DNA of 31,110 nucleotides, from contig DAOQXO010000023.1 of assembly GCA_035342635.1 (NCBI GenBank), forward strand, positions 1-31,110, given 5' to 3'. This document shows, piece after piece, positions 6,879 through 12,749 of the stretch; position 1 is the stretch's first letter, and each line of letters begins with the position of its first letter. Source of the stretch: CADEFQ01 sp035342635. GTDB taxonomy: Bacteria > Pseudomonadota > Gammaproteobacteria > Steroidobacterales > Steroidobacteraceae. Both the position numbers and the translations under genes were made by a program. The notes below the pieces were generated by a model. The model did no database searches. It had not been told where the DNA came from and saw only the letters and a program-made list of their open reading frames with translations.

Positions 6879-8765
6879 TTATCGCAGGGCGGCCAGCTGC
6901 AACAATACCCGGTTCAGTCGGCGCACGAATTCGCCCGGATTGGCGATTTCTCCGGCCTCGGCGAGCGCGGCCTGGTCGTGCAGCAGCAGCGCGAGCTCGT
7001 CGAACGCCTCGCCCGCCTCGAGCCCTGCGATGTGCTGCAGCAGCGGGTGTTCCACGTTGACCTCGAGCACCGGCTTGCCCCGGGGCGGCGTCTGTCCGGC
7101 GCTCGCAAGAATGCGGCGCATCTGCGCGCCCGGATCGTGTTCGGCGAGCACGAGGCAGGCGGGCGAATCGGCGAGGCGGCGGCTCACGCGCACCTCCGAA
7201 ACCCGCTCGCCGAGCGCGTCCTTGATGCGCTTCAGCAGGCCCTTGCTCTCCTTGACCGCCGCATCGTGCCGGGCTTCCTCGCCGGCATCGAGCTTGCCCA
7301 GGCTGAGGTCGCCACGCGCGGCGTCCCGGAAGGGCTTGCCGTCGAACTTGTCGAGGCGCGACATGACCCACTCGTCGATGCGGTCTCCCAGCAGCAGCAC
7401 TTCGATGCCCCGGGCCGTGAGCCGCTCGATGTAGGGGCTGGTGCGCGCCGCGGCGACGCCGTCGGCGACCACGTAATAGATCGCGTCCTGGCCGGGCTGC
7501 ATGCGCCCGACGTAGTCGGCGAGCCTGACGCTCGCCGCGTCGCCCTCGCCCTGCGTGCTCGCAAAACGAAGGAGTGGCAGCAGCTTCTCGCGCGTGGCCG
7601 CATCTTCCGCGACACCCTCCTTGAGCACGGTGCCGAACTCGCGCCAGAAGGTCGTGTACTTGCCCGCGTCCTCGTCGCCGGCCAGCTTGCCGATCAGCTC
7701 GAGTGCGCGCTTCGTCAGTGCGCCGCGCATCGCCTCGACGTCGGCATCCTGCTGCAGCAGTTCGCGCGATACGTTGAGCGGCAGGTCGTTCGAATCGACC
7801 AGCCCGCGGATGAAGCGCAGCCAGGGCGGCAGAAACTGCTCGGCATCGTCCATGATGAACACGCGCCGCACGTAGAGCTTGAGACCCCGCGGCCCCTCGC
7901 GGTGCCACAGGTCGAACGGCGCGTGCGCAGGCACGTAGAGCAGGCTCGTGTACTCGCGCCGGCCTTCGACCTTGTTGTGGCTCCAGGCGAGCGGCGGCTC
8001 GAAATCGTGCGCCACGTGCTGGTAGAACTCGCGGTATTCGTCGTCGCTGATCTCGGTGCGCGGCCGGGTCCACAGCGCCTTGGCCTGGTTCACGACTTCG
8101 TAGTCGAGCGTGGCCTCGCCCACTTTCGCCATCTGCACCGGGAAGGCGATGTGGTCGGAATAGCGCCGCACCAGCGCCCGCAGCCGGAAGGCGTCGAGGA
8201 AATCGCGCGCGTCGTCCTTCAGGTGCAGCACGATGGTCGTGCCGCGGCCGGCACGCTCGACGGTCTCGACCGTGAACTCGCCGTCGGCCTTCGACGCCCA
8301 GCGCACGCCCTCGCCTGCGGGCGAGCCCGCCTTGCGGGTGAAGACTTCGACCTCGTCGGCAACGATGAAGGCCGAATAGAAGCCGACGCCGAACTGGCCG
8401 ATCAGCTGCGAGTCTTTCTGCTGGTCGCCCGTCAGCTGGCTGAAGAACTCCGCGGTGCCGGATTTCGCGATCGTGCCGAGGTGCTCGATCGCCTCGGCGC
8501 GCGTCATGCCGATGCCGTTGTCGCGCACGGTGATGGTGCCCGCCTTCTCGTCCGTCTCGATCCGGATCGAGAGTTCGGGGTCGCCCTCGAGCAGCGCCGG
8601 ATCGGCCAGCGCGGCGAAGCGCAGCTTGTCGTTGGCGTCGGAGGCGTTCGAGATCAGTTCGCGGAGGAAGATTTCCCTGTGGCTGTACAGGGAATGGATC
8701 ATGAGCTTCAGCAGCTCACGGACTTCGGCCTGGAAGCCGCGGGTTTCGCTTCGGGATGCGGTCAT
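6879..8765 (-). CDS. htpG: Chaperone HtpG (Hsp90 family)
   Basis: 628 residues, full length for the family. The GHKL ATPase domain has LRELISNASDANDKLRF, DNGIGM and GQFGVGFYSAF; the middle domain has LYVRRVFIMDD and the segment PLNVSRELLQ; a C-terminal dimerisation domain follows. It is a cytoplasmic ATP-dependent chaperone for client proteins under stress. The ATG at 8765 has no Shine-Dalgarno signal; it abuts an 8-bp GC-rich inverted repeat with a 9-bp spacer. A CTTGATT about 30 nt upstream resembles a sigma-32 -35 element. msrB follows after 28 nt. Confidence 0.98.
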   Translation of the reverse strand: MTASRSETRGFQAEVRELLKLMIHSLYSHREIFLRELISNASDANDKLRFAALADPALLEGDPELSIRIETDEKAGTITVRDNGIGMTRAEAIEHLGTIAKSGTAEFFSQLTGDQQKDSQLIGQFGVGFYSAFIVADEVEVFTRKAGSPAGEGVRWASKADGEFTVETVERAGRGTTIVLHLKDDARDFLDAFRLRALVRRYSDHIAFPVQMAKVGEATLDYEVVNQAKALWTRPRTEISDDEYREFYQHVAHDFEPPLAWSHNKVEGRREYTSLLYVPAHAPFDLWHREGPRGLKLYVRRVFIMDDAEQFLPPWLRFIRGLVDSNDLPLNVSRELLQQDADVEAMRGALTKRALELIGKLAGDEDAGKYTTFWREFGTVLKEGVAEDAATREKLLPLLRFASTQGEGDAASVRLADYVGRMQPGQDAIYYVVADGVAAARTSPYIERLTARGIEVLLLGDRIDEWVMSRLDKFDGKPFRDAARGDLSLGKLDAGEEARHDAAVKESKGLLKRIKDALGERVSEVRVSRRLADSPACLVLAEHDPGAQMRRILASAGQTPPRGKPVLEVNVEHPLLQHIAGLEAGEAFDELALLLHDQAALAEAGEIANPGEFVRRLNRVLLQLAALR

Positions 8766-8803
8766 GGCGCGGGGAATTTAGTGCCCCGCGCGGGAAAATC
8801 AAG
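8766..8803 (-). promoter_or_regulatory. htpG upstream region: inverted repeat and possible heat-shock promoter
   Basis: GCGCGGGG (8767-8774) and CCCCGCGC (8784-8791) form a perfect inverted repeat with a 9-bp AT-rich spacer, one base from the htpG ATG. On the minus strand CTTGATT (8803-8797) resembles the sigma-32 -35 sequence CTTGAAA, and CACTAAAT 13 nt later is a partial match to its -10. The spacer alternatively supplies a TAAATT -10 for a leaderless message. It is not CIRCE, whose arms are TTAGCACTC/GAGTGCTAA, although the spacer length is the same. Confidence 0.45.
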
Positions 8804-8945
8804 GGGCGCTGCCGTGCCTGTGGCGGCGCAGCCAGCCCACGGGCCCGGTCAGGTTCATAACGACGAGGTGGCGACCTGCGCCGAGCCAGTCGTCGAATTC
8901 GTCCCACAGCAGGAGCAGGCGTTCCATGAAAGAAAGACTACGCAT
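8799..8945 (-). CDS. 48-residue hypothetical protein with acidic LLLLWDEFDDW motif
   Basis: A short frame starts at 8945 behind a strong GAGGGAGGGG ribosome-binding site (6 nt spacing) and ends two bases before the htpG promoter region. The protein has an N-terminal amphipathic segment RLLLLWDEFDDWLGAGRH, then a hydrophobic stretch and a basic tail WLRRHRHG. I recall short proteins with an L-x-D-[DE]-x-DDL motif in Xanthomonadales genomes, but cannot confirm homology. It diverges from the ParA gene with 51 bp between starts. The codon pattern and RBS favour a real gene; function unknown. An internal ATG at 8927 is possible but lacks an RBS. Confidence 0.55.
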   Translation of the reverse strand: MRSLSFMERLLLLWDEFDDWLGAGRHLVVMNLTGPVGWLRRHRHGSAP

Positions 8946-8996
8946 GCCGGCCCCTCCCTCGCCGTGCGCGGCCTCACAGTGTAGGCTCCGCAAAGG

Positions 8997-9743
8997 ATGC
9001 AGAGTCCACAACGCATCGTCGTCATGAACCCGAAGGGCGGATCGGGGAAGACGACCATTGCAATCAACCTGGCCAGCCATTTCGCCACGCGCGGCCTGAC
9101 ACCCCTGCTGATGGACTTCGATCCGCAGGGCTCCTCGATGCGCTGGATCCGCAAGCGCCCGCCCAACCTGCCGGAGATCCGCGCAATCGCCGCATTCGAG
9201 CGTGACACGCGTCTCACCCGCAGCTTCCAGCTGCGCGTGCCCGAAGGCACGGGCCGCGTGATCGTCGACACCCCGGCCGCCGTGCCGTCGCACGGCTTCC
9301 CCGACATCACGCGCGATGCCCACAAGATCATCGTGCCGGTGCTGCCCTCCGACATCGACATCCACGCCGCGTCCAAGTGCATCGCCGACCTGCTGCTGGT
9401 GGCGAAAATCCGCCGCGGCGACAACCGCATCGGCGTGATCGCCAACCGCGTGCGCCGCAACACGCTCATCTACCAGTCGCTGATGCGCTTCCTGGAATCG
9501 CTCGGGATCCCGATCGTCGCGACCTTCCGTGATTCGCAGAGTTATGTGCGCAGCGCCGAGCTGGGGCTGGGCATCCACGAGATGAAGAGTTATCTGGTGC
9601 GTGAGGACCTGGACCAGTGGACCCCGCTGATCGGCTGGCTCGAAGCGCCGCCGCCGCAGTTCGCCGCGGAAGGATCGCATCCCGGGGTTGATGGCACCCA
9701 GGCCGGGCCCGCGGTCACGGGCGCCGCACCGGCCGCCGGCTGA
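8997..9743 (+). CDS. Orphan ParA/MinD-family ATPase
   Basis: 248 residues. The deviant Walker A box NPKGGSGKTT (about residues 11-20) with its signature lysine, the A' motif LLMDFDPQGSS and Walker B VIVDTPA identify the ParA superfamily. The C-terminal 25 residues are Gly/Ala/Pro-rich and probably unstructured. There is no parB or parS-like repeat nearby and no helix-turn-helix N-terminus, so it is not a plasmid-type partition operon. Orphan ParA proteins typically position cargo such as chemotaxis arrays, carboxysomes or division factors on the nucleoid or membrane. TAGGCT lies 9 nt before the ATG; AAAGG abuts it. It faces the small gene at 9747-9986 tail to tail, 3 nt apart. Confidence 0.9.
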   Translation: MQSPQRIVVMNPKGGSGKTTIAINLASHFATRGLTPLLMDFDPQGSSMRWIRKRPPNLPEIRAIAAFERDTRLTRSFQLRVPEGTGRVIVDTPAAVPSHGFPDITRDAHKIIVPVLPSDIDIHAASKCIADLLLVAKIRRGDNRIGVIANRVRRNTLIYQSLMRFLESLGIPIVATFRDSQSYVRSAELGLGIHEMKSYLVREDLDQWTPLIGWLEAPPPQFAAEGSHPGVDGTQAGPAVTGAAPAAG

Positions 9744-9746
9744 CGC

Positions 9747-9986
9747 CTATTTCTCGCTGCCGTCGTCCCAGTCGTTCTTCACGCGCTCGGCCCAGTTCTT
9801 GTAGCTCGACCACGTGTAGAGGTTGCGGGTGATCGCGGAATGGCGGCCGCGGGCGCGCTGCATGCGCTCGGACCAGTTCGCGTAGGGCTCGGACGCCGCA
9901 GCACGCGTCGGCGTCGGCGTGGGCGTTGCGCCCGCCGCCACCGGAATCTCGCCCCTCGGTCCACCAGGAGTTTTCATGACATTCAT
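9747..9986 (-). CDS. 79-residue protein with duplicated YxNWxER motif
   Basis: No family recognised. Residues 1-34 are Gly/Pro/Thr-rich, including a TPTPTPT run, and look disordered. Residues 35-43 (YANWSERMQ) and 62-70 (YKNWAERVK) are two copies of one motif, Y-x-N-W-[SA]-E-R-[MV]-[QK], separated by a basic stretch with LYTW; the tail is acidic. Trp content (4 in 79) is high for a bacterial protein of this composition. The start could also be Met4. The gene ends 3 nt from the convergent parA-like gene and lies 94 nt downstream of ppnN on the same strand. Confidence 0.6.
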   Translation of the reverse strand: MNVMKTPGGPRGEIPVAAGATPTPTPTRAAASEPYANWSERMQRARGRHSAITRNLYTWSSYKNWAERVKNDWDDGSEK

Positions 9987-10050
9987 CCGCAGCTTCTGGG
10001 GCGAGCGTAGGGAACGCGCGCGCGCATCGACAGGAACTGCGTCACGGCAT

Positions 10051-10071
10051 TGCGTGCCGCGGTGGCACGCA
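10051..10071. repeat. 8-bp inverted repeat downstream of ppnN
   Basis: TGCGTGCC (10051-10058) and GGCACGCA (10064-10071) form a perfect stem with a 5-nt loop, 9 nt after the ppnN stop and upstream of the 79-residue gene. No T-run follows on either strand, so it is not a standard intrinsic terminator; it may stabilise the ppnN mRNA end or be an operator. Confidence 0.6.
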
Positions 10072-10080
10072 GGCGTTATG

Positions 10081-11466
10081 TCATGGGACGAGCCGGTAAC
10101 ACGGCTGGTATTCGCTGCCCGGCAGCTTCATGCGGCCCTGCGCGACGAACGCGCGCAGCAGGTCATCGAGCAGGCGCATCACTTCCGGATCTCCGCTCAG
10201 CTCGTAGGGCCCGTGGGCCTCGATGGCCTTGATGCCGTGGTCCTTCACGTTGCCGGTGACGATGCCGGAGAACGCGCGCCGCAGGTTCGCCGCGAGCACG
10301 TGCGGCGGCAGGTCGCGATGCAGTTCGAGCGCGCGCATCGAGGCATGCGTGACCTCGAAGGGCAGCTGGAAGTCGGGCGCCACGCGCAGCAACCAGTTGA
10401 AGTTGTAGGAATCGTTGACGCTGCGGCGGTACTCGCGCACTTCCTCCAGGGCGATCAGCATCTGCCGTGCGGCTTCGGCCGGGTCGCCCGGCACGATCTT
10501 CAGGCGCGCACGCGCTGACCTGCCGAGGGTGCCCTCGATGAACTGCGCGATGCGCTCGAAATAGGCACCGCTCCCCCGCGGGCCGGTCAGGATCACCGGC
10601 AGCGGCTGCTGCGCGTTCTCCGGATCGAGCAGGATGCCGAGCAGGTACAGGATTTCCTCGGCCGTGCCGGCGCCACCGGGAAAGACCATGACGCCGTGGC
10701 CCAGGCGCACGAACGCCTCGAGGCGCTTTTCGATGTCCGGCATGATCACGAGCTGGTTGACGATCGGGTTCGGCGGCTCGGCGGCGATGATGCCGGGCTC
10801 GGTGATGCCGATGTAGCGTCCGCCGCGCACGCGCTGCTTGGCATGTCCGATATTGCCGCCCTTCATCGGCCCCTTCATCGCGCCGGGACCGCAGCCGGTG
10901 CAGATATCGAGCTCGCGCAGCCCTAGCTCGTAGCCGACCTTCTTCGTGTAGTCGTACTCCTCGCGGCTGATCGAGTGCCCGCCCCAGCAGACCACCAGGT
11001 TCGGCGGCACCTTGTGATCCAGCAGGTGGGCGTTGCGCAGGATGTGGAATACCGCGTTGGTGATCGACTCCGGCCGAGTCAGATCGAAACGCGTGCTGTC
11101 GTTGATTTCGTTCGAGATGAACACCACGTCGCGCAGCACCGCGAACACGTGCTCCTTGATGCCGCGGATCATCTCGCCGTCGACGAAGGACATCGCCGGG
11201 GCATTCCTGATCTCGAGCTTGATGCCCCAGGGGTGGCGCACGATCTCGATGTCGAAGTCGCGGTAGCGCTCGAAGATCTCGCGCGCGTTGTCGGTCTCGC
11301 TGCCGGAATTGAGCACCGCCAGCACGCACTGGCGAAACAGCGGATAGAGGCCGGCCTGGCTCGAATCGAGCAGCTGGTCGACCTCTTCCTGGGAAAGTGT
11401 CTCGAGGCTGCCGCGCGGACCCACGCGGGCATCGACGAGATCGGGTACGACGATCCTGGTTTCCAT
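10081..11466 (-). CDS. ppnN: Nucleotide 5'-monophosphate nucleosidase PpnN (YgdH/LOG family)
   Basis: 461 residues from the ATG at 11466; a GTG at 11475 is an alternative. It shows the LOG-family signature GHGVMVFPGGAGTAEE (PGGxGTxxE at about residues 263-271), an N-terminal regulatory domain of about 130 residues and the C-terminal domain present in E. coli PpnN. The family cleaves the N-glycosidic bond of purine and pyrimidine monophosphates to base plus ribose 5-phosphate and is stimulated by (p)ppGpp in E. coli. It starts 20 nt after the L,D-transpeptidase stop; that gap is filled by a strong hairpin that could modulate its translation. Confidence 0.95.
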   Translation of the reverse strand: METRIVVPDLVDARVGPRGSLETLSQEEVDQLLDSSQAGLYPLFRQCVLAVLNSGSETDNAREIFERYRDFDIEIVRHPWGIKLEIRNAPAMSFVDGEMIRGIKEHVFAVLRDVVFISNEINDSTRFDLTRPESITNAVFHILRNAHLLDHKVPPNLVVCWGGHSISREEYDYTKKVGYELGLRELDICTGCGPGAMKGPMKGGNIGHAKQRVRGGRYIGITEPGIIAAEPPNPIVNQLVIMPDIEKRLEAFVRLGHGVMVFPGGAGTAEEILYLLGILLDPENAQQPLPVILTGPRGSGAYFERIAQFIEGTLGRSARARLKIVPGDPAEAARQMLIALEEVREYRRSVNDSYNFNWLLRVAPDFQLPFEVTHASMRALELHRDLPPHVLAANLRRAFSGIVTGNVKDHGIKAIEAHGPYELSGDPEVMRLLDDLLRAFVAQGRMKLPGSEYQPCYRLVP

Positions 11467-11492
11467 CCCTGCCACGCTAGCGCGTGTCAGGG
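11467..11492 (-). repeat. Hairpin between the L,D-transpeptidase stop and ppnN start
   Basis: On the minus strand, five G-C-rich pairs, one A-G mismatch and five more pairs close on a GCTA tetraloop. The stem includes the transpeptidase TGA and ends at the base before the ppnN ATG, covering the only weak ribosome-binding sequence (GCAGGG). With no T-run it is more likely a translational or stability element than a terminator. Confidence 0.6.
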
Positions 11493-12047
11493 CAGGATGT
11501 CGATCGGTACATTGTCAGGCGTGAGCAGCCAGATCTCGAGCATCTCGGAGTTGGTCACCGCGATGCAGCCGTCGGTCCAGTCGGTGCGCTCGTAGTATTC
11601 GGGCGTGCGCTTCAGCTCGTTCGGCAGGCCGTGGATCATGATCGCGCCGCCCGCCTGCCAGCCGTTACGGCGCGCATTGCGCACGTCGGTCGCGTTCGGG
11701 TACGAGACTTCGATCGACAGGAAGTAGTCGCTGCGCGGATTGCGGCGCGTGAGCTGGTAGCTGCCCTCGGGAGTACGGAAGTCGCCCGAGCGCTCCTTGT
11801 GGCCGGTGGGGTTCAGGCCGAGCGCGATCTTGTACTCGCGCAGCACGTTGCCATTGCGCAGCAGCTGCAGGCTGCGCTCGCCTTTCCTGACGACCACGCG
11901 GTCGGCGAGCGGCAGGCTCTCCGCCACCGGCTGCACGATCGACACGCGCTGCGCCGGAACCAGCGCGTCGGCGGCGGCTGGCCCGGCCAGCAGCCCCCCC
12001 ACGAGGGCGGCCAGAAACGGTAGCGCGCGCAGGCACTTGGAACTCAT
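11487..12047 (-). CDS. L,D-transpeptidase (YkuD family), exported
   Basis: 186 residues from the ATG at 12047, chosen because it begins a clean signal peptide (basic SSKCLR, hydrophobic core, cleavage after AAADA near residue 28). The YkuD domain contains the catalytic motif: H139 in IMIHGLP and C161 in DWTDGCIAV, with TDGC in place of the usual SHGC. The family makes 3-3 cross-links in peptidoglycan or attaches lipoproteins to it in the periplasm; which applies here cannot be told. The ATG has no Shine-Dalgarno sequence and lies 7 nt after a perfect TATAAT, as in leaderless genes. ppnN follows on the same strand. Confidence 0.93.
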   Translation of the reverse strand: MSSKCLRALPFLAALVGGLLAGPAAADALVPAQRVSIVQPVAESLPLADRVVVRKGERSLQLLRNGNVLREYKIALGLNPTGHKERSGDFRTPEGSYQLTRRNPRSDYFLSIEVSYPNATDVRNARRNGWQAGGAIMIHGLPNELKRTPEYYERTDWTDGCIAVTNSEMLEIWLLTPDNVPIDILP

Positions 12048-12054
12048 GGCGCAG

Positions 12055-12060
12055 ATTATA
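12055..12060 (-). promoter_or_regulatory. TATAAT -10 element 7 nt before the L,D-transpeptidase start
   Basis: A perfect sigma-70 -10 hexamer on the minus strand with 7 nt to the ATG puts the expected transcription start at or next to the A of the start codon. No convincing -35 is seen 17 bp upstream (TCGCGT). Confidence 0.55.
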
Positions 12061-12130
12061 GGTGCGCTCGCCGGCGGACGCGACCGTGCGGCTGTCACCA
12101 GGCGGCGACGAGGCGCCGGGATTGCGGCAG

Positions 12131-12145
12131 GACGTGAGCCACGTC
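12131..12145. repeat. Palindrome GACGTG-AGC-CACGTC in the divergent intergenic region
   Basis: A perfect 6-3-6 inverted repeat lies 11 nt before the start of the lipoprotein gene and about 84 nt before the divergent L,D-transpeptidase. Its position and symmetry fit a dimeric regulator site; no regulator is identified. Confidence 0.4.
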
Positions 12146-12156
12146 ACGATCGGCGC

Positions 12157-12690
12157 ATGGGGATCCTGCATGCCGCATTGCTGCTGGCCGCCGGCCTGCT
12201 CGCCGCCTGCGCGACCCCCGCGATCGATCCGGTTGACGAACAGCTCGATCGCGACACCGGCACCACCATTACCCGCCTCGGGCGTCCGGTCGAACTGCTC
12301 GCCACGGCGCCGCGCGGACGCAATGCCGATCCGTTCGCGTATCTTGCGCCGTTCGAGACCAATCGCGTGGGCGAGCGGCGGCTGTTCCTGTGGGCGTCCG
12401 TGCCGGGCGACAGTGCGGCGATGCCGAGGCTGCATTGCGGTGAGCTGGCCGCGTCGCTCGAGGCACCGCTCGCGGGCGGCATGCCGACGGTCGGCATGGG
12501 ATTGACTCGCCTGCCCTATCGCGCGCTGGCTGCCTGGAGCGCCGTGCACGTGATACCGATCGACGCGATCTGGCTCGACTGCCTGGCGAGCGATGCGCGC
12601 CTCGAGGTCGAGGTCGGCGAGGACCGGTTCGCGAGTGACGGCGCGCGGAGCGGCGATCTCGCGGCGTTCCGGGAGCGGGTGCGGCCGTAG
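12157..12690 (+). CDS. Hypothetical lipoprotein
   Basis: 177 residues. A short signal peptide ends in LLAAC with the lipidated cysteine at residue 18, so the mature protein is membrane-anchored in the periplasm. The mature part has no domain I recognise; it is mixed alpha/beta in composition, with two cysteines (in LHCGEL and WLDCLA) that could form a disulfide. The start at 12157 is fixed by the signal peptide, although no Shine-Dalgarno sequence is visible. It diverges from the L,D-transpeptidase (109 bp between starts) and converges on the transglycosylase, so a cell-wall role is possible but only by position. Confidence 0.72.
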   Translation: MGILHAALLLAAGLLAACATPAIDPVDEQLDRDTGTTITRLGRPVELLATAPRGRNADPFAYLAPFETNRVGERRLFLWASVPGDSAAMPRLHCGELAASLEAPLAGGMPTVGMGLTRLPYRALAAWSAVHVIPIDAIWLDCLASDARLEVEVGEDRFASDGARSGDLAAFRERVRP

Positions 12691-12732
12691 CGGCGAGGAG
12701 CGGCCCGGCCACCGGACCGGGGGCGCAGCAGC

Positions 12733-12749
12733 GGCGCGCGCCGCGCGCC
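12733..12749. repeat. GC-only hairpin between convergent lipoprotein and mltD ends
   Basis: GGCGCGCG (12733-12740) and CGCGCGCC (12742-12749) form a perfect inverted repeat around one base, directly before the mltD stop on the minus strand. It has no T-run but could block read-through between the two convergent genes. Confidence 0.45.

Noticed and set aside
8767..8791. CIRCE element for HrcA at htpG
   Set aside because: Only the 9-bp spacing agrees; the arm sequence is unrelated to TTAGCACTC.
6849..8984. 711-codon open frame on the plus strand opposite htpG
   Set aside because: Complement of htpG with no recognisable domain or start signal.
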